A DNA stretch of 64,000 bases from Barnesiella sp. An55 (GTDB lineage: Bacteria > Bacteroidota > Bacteroidia > Bacteroidales > Barnesiellaceae), in contig NZ_NFHZ01000013.1 in the NCBI RefSeq assembly GCF_002161555.1, positions 52,933-116,932 on the forward strand, given 5' to 3'. Numbering within the stretch: position 1 is the stretch's first letter; each line of letters starts with the position of its first letter. The notes beneath the pieces are model-generated. The model made no database searches. It worked only from the letters and a program-made list of their open reading frames with translations, and was not told the origin of the DNA. Shown here in pieces: positions 43,391 to 51,462 of the stretch. The translations under genes and the position numbers were made by a program.

Positions 43391-43401
43391 ATATGCAACA
43401 A

Positions 43402-44802
43402 TCACTTATCGCCTTTCATCTTGAGAAATATTGCTGGCATGGCCGCCGGATTCATGGGTATCATATCGACCAAATCGAGCGACTTGACCATGTGCAGTGT
43501 GCCCTGTTTGTAAGTGATGAAGTGCGGGGTCGTGAGGTGATGACGATAGGCCTCGTCATTGGCATAAATCTCCAGGATGCGCACCTGGCATGAGTCGCGC
43601 TGTTGTATCATGGGGTATATGGCTATCACGCCCGGTTCTTCACGCACCGAGGTGGCCCCCACCTCCATGGCGGCCGACAGATAGGCATCCCGATACTCGG
43701 GGTAGATTTCTATCTCGGAGATGCGTACCAACATGCCGGTATCGGCTTCGGCAACAGCCGGCACGACCACAGAGTCCTCGCGATTGGTCGAGGGCAAGGA
43801 AAAGAGGCGGGCTCCATTTTCACTCAAAAACATCGCCTTGTAAGGGGCCAGATCCCTGTCGGTATCCAATGCTGCCGACAACTGTTGCAAATTTTGAGCC
43901 AACCGAGAAGCCGGCTGATAGGGATAGTCCGAGCCATAGAGAATATGATCGGGAGTCGTAATGGTGAGCATGGTGCGTATAACCGTGGGCGAAGCGGCTC
44001 CTGCCAAGTCGTAATAGAGTCGCGAGAGATTGGATTTGAAATCGATATCGCCAATCAGTCCCTTAGCCTGCAAGGCCGGAAGCAACGCTTTCAGACGAGG
44101 CAAGGCCAGCGGCAGAAACGAACCGCAATGCGGCACAACGAACTTGAGGTTGGGATAGCGCACCGGTATGTTACGGGCCAAAAGATTCAGCAGAGCCCGT
44201 GTTGTCTCGGCCGGATATTCATAGACTGCCAGCGGAAGGGTGGCAACCAGCGAATCGTTCACCGGCACGGGCCTGTGCGGATGGAGAACAATCACGGCGT
44301 TCCGGCTATTCAACACCTCCATCAAGGGGTCGAGGGCCTCGTCGCCCAGGTATTGTCCCCGACTGTTGGTAGCCAGTTTCACCCCATCGGCGCCCAAGGT
44401 GTCGAGAGCATAGACAGCCTCGGCCACAGCGGCATCGACATCGGGCAAAGGTAGCGATGCACAAAACCGAAACCGGTCGGGGTGGGCCGACTTCAACCGA
44501 GCCCCATACTCGTTGTACAGCCGCACGACTCGCCTACACTCGTCGCCGTCGCCGAAATAGGGCTGCGGTGCGGGCATCGTGAGCACCGAACACTCGATAC
44601 CGGCACTGTCCATGAATGACAGATGCGAATCGACATCCCATGCCGGCAACGGAAATCCCTCCTCCCTGGCAGCATCGAGTTGCTCGATTACCTCCCGATA
44701 GAAAGGGGGTATATTGTGACTATGCACATCTACCACCCCACGTGCCATACCGGCCAAACTACTACTCATCATTGCTAAAAAGAAAAATGTAAATCGTTTC
44801 AT
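43402..44802 (-). CDS. Exported amidohydrolase-2 family protein fused to an ABM-type ferredoxin-like domain
   Basis: This 466-residue protein has a signal-like N-terminus (..MMSSSLAGMARG). Residues about 22-330 form an amidohydrolase-2 TIM barrel (ACMSD/resorcylate-decarboxylase relatives). The metal motif is 'VDVHSHNIPP', with 'VIVLHPHRPV' (His), 'FVVPHCGSF' (His) and 'ILYGSDYPYQ' (Asp). Residues about 345-450 fit an antibiotic-biosynthesis-monooxygenase/EthD-like ferredoxin fold ('RISEIEIYPEYRDAY', 'EEPGVIAIYPM', 'ILEIYANDEAYRHHLTTPHF'). The fusion is unusual. The gene starts 2 nt after the flavin reductase stop, so the two are co-transcribed. It may decarboxylate or hydrolyse an aromatic or quinone-like compound; the reaction is unknown and the idea is inference. 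Confidence 0.75.
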   Translation of the reverse strand: MKRFTFFFLAMMSSSLAGMARGVVDVHSHNIPPFYREVIEQLDAAREEGFPLPAWDVDSHLSFMDSAGIECSVLTMPAPQPYFGDGDECRRVVRLYNEYGARLKSAHPDRFRFCASLPLPDVDAAVAEAVYALDTLGADGVKLATNSRGQYLGDEALDPLMEVLNSRNAVIVLHPHRPVPVNDSLVATLPLAVYEYPAETTRALLNLLARNIPVRYPNLKFVVPHCGSFLPLALPRLKALLPALQAKGLIGDIDFKSNLSRLYYDLAGAASPTVIRTMLTITTPDHILYGSDYPYQPASRLAQNLQQLSAALDTDRDLAPYKAMFLSENGARLFSLPSTNREDSVVVPAVAEADTGMLVRISEIEIYPEYRDAYLSAAMEVGATSVREEPGVIAIYPMIQQRDSCQVRILEIYANDEAYRHHLTTPHFITYKQGTLHMVKSLDLVDMIPMNPAAMPAIFLKMKGDK

Positions 44803-44804
44803 AT

Positions 44805-45368
44805 CTATGACTGATGCTCTTTGTACTCTTTACCGGCATCGGTACAATGCCCTATGACACTGCCCGTGCGCAAATATTGATAGGTGGGAAACTCGAAAAG
44901 TACCGGTTTGAGTCGGTTGTAGTCGAGTTTGCCATTCTCGCCGAGCACGCAATCGTCGGCATAGGTATTGGAGATACTGCAAATAAAGTTCTCAAAACCG
45001 TTGCACTCATAGATATCCTCGACTCGACACTCCATGGTCAAGGGCGACTCGCCCACCATAGGCGTTCCATCTTCACCCTCTACACAATTGAACAGAAGGC
45101 TCTTATCGGCCTTGTTTCCCGAAACGATTCCGCAATAGTCGGCTTTGGGCAATAGCGCTTCGGTAACTATGTTTACCGACAACCGACGACTCTCTTTGAT
45201 TCCCGAATTTATATAGTGAGCCCCATACAGACTGACGAGCAACCTGTCGTGTGCAACAATACCTACATGTGCAACCAGGCTCCACGAGGCTTTCCCATTG
45301 ACCCGGGCACCCACCACTACCACGGGGGTGGGATATAATGCCAATGCATTTCCAATGTTCTTTTTCAT
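44805..45368 (-). CDS. Flavin reductase-like FMN-binding protein
   Basis: This 187-residue protein belongs to the flavin-reductase split-barrel family (PF01613 type): 'NALALYPTPVVVVGARVNG' at the N-terminus, 'LVAHVGIVAHDRLLVSLYG' and 'HYINSGIKESRRLSVNIV'. It probably binds FMN and uses NAD(P)H or acts as an electron-transfer protein in the cytoplasm. The ATG at 45368 starts the family alignment; the frame extends further upstream to 45431 but a -7-like box (45412-45405) lies there. It is the first gene of a three-gene minus-strand unit with the amidohydrolase-ABM fusion (2-nt gap) and an AraC regulator. Confidence 0.85.
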   Translation of the reverse strand: MKKNIGNALALYPTPVVVVGARVNGKASWSLVAHVGIVAHDRLLVSLYGAHYINSGIKESRRLSVNIVTEALLPKADYCGIVSGNKADKSLLFNCVEGEDGTPMVGESPLTMECRVEDIYECNGFENFICSISNTYADDCVLGENGKLDYNRLKPVLFEFPTYQYLRTGSVIGHCTDAGKEYKEHQS

Positions 45369-45404
45369 CGTTGATCTACGTTTTAAGGATTTGTGTTTCG
45401 GTTG

Positions 45405-45412
45405 CAAAACTA
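45405..45412 (-). promoter_or_regulatory. -7 box of the flavin reductase operon
   Basis: TAGTTTTG on the minus strand, about 37 nt before the ATG at 45368. No clear -33 element. Confidence 0.45.
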
Positions 45413-45549
45413 AGACATGAACACCGGGCATACGTTAGTTTACGGCTCATTTATTGTTGGTATGCAGCTCAAAAATACCTATCATCTTCCAAAAACAACT
45501 GAAATAACCCTATCGCCCCGAGGTAGTCGTGGTACAGGGATAAAACACT

Positions 45550-45581
45550 CGGGGGCGAGCTCTGTAAAGAACTCGCCCCCG
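45550..45581 (-). terminator. Terminator of nrdJ
   Basis: A perfect 10-bp GC stem (45550-45559 with 45572-45581), 34 nt after the nrdJ stop, followed on the minus strand by GTGTTTTATCC. Confidence 0.75.
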
Positions 45582-45614
45582 GGACTTTCATTTCTTATCG
45601 TTGTAACCAAATTA

Positions 45615-48146
45615 TTATCCACAACGCGAAGTACCGCACGAGGTACAGATGAGGCACCCCTCTTGATAGATGAGCGTCTCGTTGCCACAGTTGGGACAGG
45701 TTTGTCCGCTGGCCTTAGTACCATTGGGCAGGTATTTCTTCAAGGCACGTTCCACACCGTTTTTCCAGCTGTTGATCGACTGGCTGTCGAGCTCGAGACT
45801 CGATACCAGCTTGAGCACTTGCGGGATGGGCATACCGTAACGAAGCACACCCGAGATGAGTTTGGCATAGTTCCAATACTCGGGATTGAACTTGTCGGAG
45901 AGGCCTTCGATTGTCGTCTTGTATCCACGTTTGTTGGAGAACTGGAAGTCGTAGCGTTTCGTCCCATCGGGGTTCACGGCCTTCACGATCTTACCTTTCA
46001 CCACATTCTTGGGACAGAAGATACCGTCGTCGTCGTCGGCAAGACCGGTAAATATCTCGTAGGGTTTACCATCTTTCAAGCCCACAAAGGCAATCCATTT
46101 CTCCTTGTTGTTCTGGAAGCGAACCACATCGGCCTCCAACTCGATGGGGCGTACCAATGTTTCGGCTTGTGCAGGAACAACGGGTTTCTTCTCTTCTTTC
46201 TTGGCCGAGATGAGCACACCCGAGCGGGAACCGTCGCGATAGACCGTGCATCCCTTGCAACCCGAACGCCAAGCTTCGACATAGAGTTCACCTACCATCT
46301 CTTCGCTTACATCGGAGGGGAGGTTGATGGTCACGCTTATCGAGTGATCGACCCACTTCTGGATTCGGCCCTGCATGCGCACCTTCTGCAGCCAGTCGAT
46401 ATCGTTGGCCGTAGCCTTGTAATAGGGCGACCGGGCTACGAGGGCATCGACCTCCTCCTGGGTATAGTTCTCTTTCACCTCAATGCCGTTGACCTGCATC
46501 CAGGTGATGAATTTATGATGATAAACGACATACTCTTCAAAAGCGTCGCCCGTCTCATCGACATAGTCGATATGCACGGCAGGATCGTTGGGGTTCACTT
46601 TGCGACGACGACGATAGACCGGCATGAACACCGGCTCGATACCCGAGGTCGTCTGTGTCATCAAACTCGTGGTGCCCGTGGGAGCAATCGTCAAGCAGGC
46701 AATGTTGCGACGACCATACTTGCACATGTCGTTGTAGAGCTCTTCGTCTTCGCCCTTCAATCGTTTGATGAAAGGATTGTTGACCTCTCGGTCGGCGTCG
46801 TAAATCGAGAATGCGCCACGCTCCTTGGCCATCATAACCGACGAACGATATGCGGCCAAAGCCAAAGCCCGATGTACCTTCTCGGAGAAGTCGGTGGCCT
46901 CTTCGGTCCCGTAACGGAATCCCATAGCGGCTATCATATCGCCCTCGGCGGTCGTTCCCACGCCGGTACGACGACCTTGCAGGGTGCGTTTCTGTATCTT
47001 GTACCACAAGTTGAGTTCGGTGCTCTTCACCTCGTCGGTCTCGGGGTCGGACTTGATTTTCTCGATAATCTTGTCGATCTTCTCCATCTCGAGGTCGATA
47101 ATGTCGTCCATGATGCGTTGTGCCAGCATCACATGTTTGCGGAAGAGGTCAAAGTCGAAATAGGCCTCGGGGGTAAACGGATTTACTACATAGGAGTAGA
47201 GGTTGATGGCCAACAGACGGCAACTGTCGTAGGGACAAAGAGGTATCTCGCCACAGGGGTTGGTCGATACGGTCTTGAAACCCAGGTCGGCGTAGCAGTC
47301 GGGAACCGACTCTCTGATGATAGTATCCCAAAAGAGAACTCCGGGTTCGGCCGATTTCCAGGCGTTGTGCACGATTTTTTTCCATATAGCTCGTGCATCG
47401 ACCGTCTTGGTCACCTTGGGATCGGGCGAGTCGATGGGATATTGTTGTACATAGGGCTTGCCGTCGATGGCAGCTTCCATGAAATCGTCGTGAATTTTTA
47501 CCGAAACATTGGCGCCCGTTACCCGGCCTTCGACCATTTTGGCATCGATAAACGACTCGGAGTCGGGATGCTTGATCGATACCGACAACATCAAGGCTCC
47601 GCGGCGACCATCTTGTGCCACCTCACGGGTCGAGTTGGAGTAACGCTCCATAAACGGAACCAACCCCGTAGAGGTGAGGGCCGAGTTCTTCACGGGTGAA
47701 CCCTTGGGGCGGATGTGCGACAGGTCATGCCCTACTCCACCGCGACGTTTCATCAGCTGTACTTGTTCCTCGTCAATTTTAATGATACCTCCGTATGAAT
47801 CGGGAGCACCGTCGAGACCAATCACAAAACAGTTGGAGAGCGAACCGATCTGGTAGTTGTTACCGATACCGCTCATGGGACTCCCTTGCGGCACAATGTA
47901 GCGGAACGATTTCATCAAATCGAACAGCTCTTGCGACGAAAACGGATTGGGATACTTCTGCTCTATGCGAGCAATCTCATTGGCGATGCGCCAATGCATG
48001 TCGTCGGGAGTCTTTTCATAGATATTCCCATACGAATCTTTCAGAGCGTATTTGTTGACCCATACACGGGCAGCCAGCTCATCACCTTTAAAATACTCCA
48101 ACGATGCTTTGTAGGCTTCGTCATAAGTATAAATCGTTGGTTCCAC
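45615..48146 (-). CDS. nrdJ: Adenosylcobalamin-dependent (class II) ribonucleotide reductase
   Basis: This 843-residue enzyme reduces ribonucleotides to deoxyribonucleotides using adenosylcobalamin as radical source, independent of oxygen. The family is recognised from 'GSLSNCFVIG', 'MKRRGGVGHDLSHIRP', 'NPCGEIPLCPYDSCRL', 'RRTGVGTTAEGDMIAAMG' and 'TIAPTGTTSLMTQTTSGIEP'. Several Cys (for example in 'STNPCGEIPL' and 'SNCFVIG') supply the active-site thiols. The C-terminus is a zinc-ribbon-like tail 'CPNCGNETLIYQEGCLICTS', ending with Cys pairs that probably re-reduce the active site. The length is usual for the short class II form. Its B12 need connects with the cobalamin riboswitch at 21.2 kb. 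No riboswitch is seen upstream of nrdJ itself. Confidence 0.95.
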   Translation of the reverse strand: MEPTIYTYDEAYKASLEYFKGDELAARVWVNKYALKDSYGNIYEKTPDDMHWRIANEIARIEQKYPNPFSSQELFDLMKSFRYIVPQGSPMSGIGNNYQIGSLSNCFVIGLDGAPDSYGGIIKIDEEQVQLMKRRGGVGHDLSHIRPKGSPVKNSALTSTGLVPFMERYSNSTREVAQDGRRGALMLSVSIKHPDSESFIDAKMVEGRVTGANVSVKIHDDFMEAAIDGKPYVQQYPIDSPDPKVTKTVDARAIWKKIVHNAWKSAEPGVLFWDTIIRESVPDCYADLGFKTVSTNPCGEIPLCPYDSCRLLAINLYSYVVNPFTPEAYFDFDLFRKHVMLAQRIMDDIIDLEMEKIDKIIEKIKSDPETDEVKSTELNLWYKIQKRTLQGRRTGVGTTAEGDMIAAMGFRYGTEEATDFSEKVHRALALAAYRSSVMMAKERGAFSIYDADREVNNPFIKRLKGEDEELYNDMCKYGRRNIACLTIAPTGTTSLMTQTTSGIEPVFMPVYRRRRKVNPNDPAVHIDYVDETGDAFEEYVVYHHKFITWMQVNGIEVKENYTQEEVDALVARSPYYKATANDIDWLQKVRMQGRIQKWVDHSISVTINLPSDVSEEMVGELYVEAWRSGCKGCTVYRDGSRSGVLISAKKEEKKPVVPAQAETLVRPIELEADVVRFQNNKEKWIAFVGLKDGKPYEIFTGLADDDDGIFCPKNVVKGKIVKAVNPDGTKRYDFQFSNKRGYKTTIEGLSDKFNPEYWNYAKLISGVLRYGMPIPQVLKLVSSLELDSQSINSWKNGVERALKKYLPNGTKASGQTCPNCGNETLIYQEGCLICTSCGTSRCG

Positions 48147-48539
48147 AAGAGTAAAATGTTTTTCTGTTTATATTAATAAGTTAATTCCCTAAGCAAAGAT
48201 TTTTTGAAGAAAAGATTTACAGTGCAAGTTTACACAAAACATTCTATATACACAAATAATATCATTTTTAATTATCAACATTTTTCAAAGTTTCCCAATT
48301 TGAAATACAAAATTACTGATTATCAAATGTTTAAAAAATCAAGAAATGAGAAAAGTTTTCCATTTTTAAAATCAAGCCCTATACATCGTATAATAAAGCC
48401 TGTACCAGGCAAATAGAAAGCTTACCTAAATTTATCTTTCTATTCAATATTATAAAGTAACGGAGTGAAACCGGCACAGCAGCATCGACATGCGATTTCA
48501 ATAACCTCTTTTTAGATTTTTTATCACAAAGCCAAACTA

Positions 48540-48840
48540 CTTGCATATCCCAACCTTGAAAACTTTCTGTTCCTCGGTTTGCCTCTGCGCTCTCCCTTTC
48601 ATATCTTTCCAGAAGAAAGGAGGCGGCTCGGTATAGCCAAACTTGAAAAACAAGTTTTTCCGTTTGTCTCTGCTTTCGACTTTCACTATCTTTAGATAAA
48701 ATAGGATGCGTCTCAGTATAAAAATCAAGCAAGCTTGTTTTTCTGCTTTCGACTTTCACTATCTTTAGATAAAATAGGATGCGTCTCAGTATAAAAATCA
48801 AGCAAGCTTGTTTTTCTACTTTCGACTTTCACTATCTTTG
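48540..48840 (+). repeat. Tandem array of promoter-bearing repeat units (one diverged, one 83 bp, two 73 bp)
   Basis: A diverged unit ends at 48610. Unit 48611-48693 begins AGAAGAAAGGAGGCGGCTCG. Units 48694-48766 and 48767-48839 begin AGATAAAATAGGATGCGTCT and differ from each other at one base. Each unit ends with a -7-like TATCTTT. The following base is C (48609), A (48694) and A (48767), and finally G (48840). Only the last copy therefore completes TAnnTTTG. The 73-bp units contain CAAGC-AA-GCTTG followed by TTTTT, a tiny terminator-like hairpin. Confidence 0.85.
48833..48840 (+). promoter_or_regulatory. -7 box of the nitroreductase gene
   Basis: TATCTTTG at the gene-proximal end of the repeat array, 37 nt before the ATG at 48878. 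A CTTG 22 bp upstream may serve as a weak -33. Confidence 0.6.
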
Positions 48841-48877
48841 TATGCAAGAAAAAATTTATCCTTAGCCCAATTGATCT

Positions 48878-49627
48878 ATGATAACCAATTTGAAAGAGAG
48901 ACGAACAATAAGACAATACCTCGATAGAGATATCGACGACAGTCTGCTCAACGACCTGCTCGAGACGGCATTCCGCGCCCCCACTACGGGCAATATGCAG
49001 GTGTATAGTGTAGTGGTTACCCGTAGCCGGGAAAATAAAGAACGTCTGGCTCCGGCTCACTTCAACCAACCCACGGTGACTCATGCTCCGGTAGTACTTA
49101 CTTTTTGCGCCGACTTTAATCGCTTTGTGAAATGGTGCGAACTCAATCAGGCCCAACCGGGCTATGACAACTTCCAGTCGTTTGTAACTGCAGCCATCGA
49201 CGCTCTGCTGGTGGCCCAGCAATTCTGCACGGCAGCCGAACTGGCTGGGTTGGGTTGCTGCTACTTGGGGACTACAACCTACAATGCCCCTCAAATTGCC
49301 GAGGCTTTGCAACTGCCCCGCCTCGTGATTCCCATCACAACTCTCACCGTGGGCTACCCGGCCGACATGCCGGCTCAGGTCGATCGATTGCCCCTCGAGG
49401 CGATTGTTCACCACGAGACGTATCGCGACTATACCCCTGAAGATATACGACGACTCTATGCCGAAAAAGAGAGTCTGCCCGAGAACCGTCAGTTTGTGGC
49501 CGAAAATCACAAGGAGAGCCTGGCCCAGGTCTTCACCGATATACGTTACACTCGCGAGAACAACGAGCTGTTCTCCAAAATCTATCTCGACTTTATTGTA
49601 AAGCAGGGTTTCAAACTGCCCGAGTAA
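48878..49627 (+). CDS. Nitroreductase-family oxidoreductase
   Basis: This 249-residue FMN-dependent NAD(P)H oxidoreductase is of the NfsA/FRase I-like type. The N-terminal FMN phosphate-binding motif is 'RRTIRQYLDRDI'. 'AFRAPTTGNMQVYSVVVT' is the FMN/substrate strand. 'DALLVAQQFCTAAELAGLGCCYLG' and 'LTVGYPAD' are typical internal motifs. It reduces nitroaromatics or quinones in the cytoplasm; the physiological substrate is unknown. It is single-gene, transcribed from the end of the repeat array, and shares a bidirectional terminator with dnaA. Confidence 0.9.
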   Translation: MITNLKERRTIRQYLDRDIDDSLLNDLLETAFRAPTTGNMQVYSVVVTRSRENKERLAPAHFNQPTVTHAPVVLTFCADFNRFVKWCELNQAQPGYDNFQSFVTAAIDALLVAQQFCTAAELAGLGCCYLGTTTYNAPQIAEALQLPRLVIPITTLTVGYPADMPAQVDRLPLEAIVHHETYRDYTPEDIRRLYAEKESLPENRQFVAENHKESLAQVFTDIRYTRENNELFSKIYLDFIVKQGFKLPE

Positions 49628-49655
49628 TCCCAATTACACAGGACTGTAAAACGAC

Positions 49656-49698
49656 AAAAGGAAAGCCTCGCGATATGTTATCGCGAGGCTTTCCTTTT
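49656..49698. terminator. Bidirectional terminator between nitroreductase gene and dnaA
   Basis: A perfect 19-bp stem (49656-49674 with 49680-49698) has A-rich and T-rich ends that serve both strands. Confidence 0.9.
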
Positions 49699-49715
49699 TA
49701 TTCTATGTTCTTAAA

Positions 49716-51116
49716 CTATCCTTGTATGCGCTGCTCAATCTCCTCGAGATCGGTTTTCAGTTTCTTATCGACCGCTATCTGATCGGCAATGGTCTTGCAG
49801 GCATGGAGTACGGTAGCATGGTCTTTCTTACCCAACACATCACCTATCCCGGCAAGCGAAAGAGTGGTGTATTTCTTGGCCAGATACATCGATATCTGTC
49901 GAGCAACGACCACCTCTCTCTTGCGCGTGCGAGCCAGCAAACGCGAAGCATCCAAGCCATAGTATCCGCAAACCGCCTCTTTGATCATGTCGATTGTGAT
50001 TTGCTTCTGCACCATCTTCACACTGGCAGCCAGCACCTGGTCGGCCATCTCGATCGAAATCTCCTTTTTCAAGACACTCGAGCGAACCATAAGCGACACG
50101 ATTACACCCTCGAGGTCACGCACATTATCGGTCACGTTGCGAGCGATGTAGTCGATAACCTCTTCGTCGATGGTCAGACCGTCGCGATGTACCTTGCTCA
50201 TGAGGATATCGTAGCGCAACTTGTAGTCGGGACGCTCAACCTCGGCCGTCAAGCCCCATTTGAAACGGGTCAAGAGGCGCGATACCATCCCCACCAACTC
50301 GACCGGCGGACGATCGCAGGTAAGTACCAGTTGCTTGTTGCTCTGATGCAGGTGGTTGAATATATGGAAAAAGGTATTCTGCGTTTGGGTCTTCCCGGCA
50401 AACTCCTGGATATCGTCCATCAACAGCACATCGATGCTTTGGTAGAAACTGATAAAGTCGTTTACCCGGTTGTTGCGGACGGCATCGGTATATTGTACCA
50501 GGAAATCGTGTGCCGACAGATAGAGTACCCGTGCAGCGGGATTATTCTCCTTGATGCGCAAGCCAATAGCCTGAATCAAGTGGGTCTTCCCCACCCCCGA
50601 CTCACCAAAGAGGAAGAGGGGGTTGAAGGTGTTGCGACCGGGATTGGCGGCAATCGACTCGGCTGCAGTACGCGCCAACATGTTGCTTGCCCCCTGATAG
50701 TAGCTTTCAAAAGTGTAAATCGGGTTCAGGCGGGGGTCGAGCTCATCATATACGCGTTGCTTGAAAGGGTCCAAAAGGTCGGGCATCGTCTGCTGCATTT
50801 GCTTGACAGCAGTCGATTTGGTCGTGGCCGAAAGATCGACCGTAGCCTCGGGCTGACGGACTATCTGCACACGATATACCAACTTTACGTTTGCCCCGTA
50901 AACTCGAGGCAAAACCTTCTTCAGCAGGTTGAGGTAGTGCTCCTCAATCTGCTCTATCACGAAATGTGAAGGGACAAGCAAAGTCAACACATTATCGTCG
51001 TCAACGCCCAAAGAGGTGATAGGTTTGAACAAACTGTCAAACGCCTCCTGGTTTATGTTGTCTTTGATAATTGTTAGACATTGGTCCCACAACTGCACGT
51101 GTTGTTCTGAACCCAT
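49716..51116 (-). CDS. dnaA: Chromosomal replication initiator protein DnaA
   Basis: This 466-residue AAA+ ATPase binds DnaA boxes and opens the replication origin. Domain I (about 1-85) includes 'LWDQCLTIIKDNINQEAF'. A linker follows. Domain III carries Walker A 'LFGESGVGKTHLIQAIG', Walker B 'DVLLMDDIQEFAGK' and sensor 'RLLTRFKWGL'. The domain IV helix-turn-helix has 'KREVVVARQISMYLAKKYT' and 'LGKKDHATVLHACKTI'. The ATG at 51116 fits the family start; an upstream TTG at 51137 is less likely. No cluster of DnaA boxes was seen around it, so an adjacent oriC is not supported. Confidence 0.97.
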   Translation of the reverse strand: MGSEQHVQLWDQCLTIIKDNINQEAFDSLFKPITSLGVDDDNVLTLLVPSHFVIEQIEEHYLNLLKKVLPRVYGANVKLVYRVQIVRQPEATVDLSATTKSTAVKQMQQTMPDLLDPFKQRVYDELDPRLNPIYTFESYYQGASNMLARTAAESIAANPGRNTFNPLFLFGESGVGKTHLIQAIGLRIKENNPAARVLYLSAHDFLVQYTDAVRNNRVNDFISFYQSIDVLLMDDIQEFAGKTQTQNTFFHIFNHLHQSNKQLVLTCDRPPVELVGMVSRLLTRFKWGLTAEVERPDYKLRYDILMSKVHRDGLTIDEEVIDYIARNVTDNVRDLEGVIVSLMVRSSVLKKEISIEMADQVLAASVKMVQKQITIDMIKEAVCGYYGLDASRLLARTRKREVVVARQISMYLAKKYTTLSLAGIGDVLGKKDHATVLHACKTIADQIAVDKKLKTDLEEIEQRIQG

Positions 51117-51462
51117 TTTATGTAAATCTTCTATCAAAAAACTTTTGCGTTTACAAAATTCAAATTATTTTTCCTCAAAAACAAATCGAAAAATATTTGC
51201 ATTTTACATTTCGATTACAAGCGGTTGATTTCAAAGTTCTTATAAAGAGACTCCTTTCAACAAATTTTTTCAATCCCCAAAAATTATCATTACTTTATTT
51301 TTCAAGCACTTACACCTGCATTATACTTTCCGGCTCATATTTTTCCACGCCTTCAGAAAGGGGCTATAAACCCCTATAAGGGTAACTTTGGGAAAATTAC
51401 AAAAAAAATTACGGCTACTCTCTTATTTAGAATAGTTATAAATAAGAAAATTCATTCACATA
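51117..51462. other. AT-rich region upstream of dnaA
   Basis: There are 346 bp without a gene. A small hairpin AGGGG..CCCCT (near 51357-51375) and a plus-strand TAACTTTG (51383-51390) with no gene to serve were noticed. There is no DnaA-box cluster or clear dnaA promoter. Confidence 0.5.

Larger units (their letters stand above)
48147..48877. other. Long intergenic region upstream of the nitroreductase gene
   Basis: There are 731 bp without a gene. The first 270 bp are very AT-rich, without recognisable elements. From about 48540 the region consists of tandem promoter-bearing repeat units (described separately) running up to the nitroreductase promoter. Confidence 0.6.

Noticed and set aside
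45615..45623. Perfect DnaA-box sequence TTATCCACA
   Set aside because: A single copy overlapping the nrdJ stop codon, with no cluster and no link to an AT-rich unwinding element. It is not evidence of an origin.
45417..47699. 760-residue open frame on the plus strand, antisense to nrdJ
   Set aside because: It is a codon-bias shadow. The nrdJ frame is fully conserved in motifs, while the antisense product shows no domain, start context or promoter.
51383..51390. Plus-strand TAACTTTG upstream of dnaA
   Set aside because: No plus-strand gene follows. It is probably a chance match in an AT-rich region.
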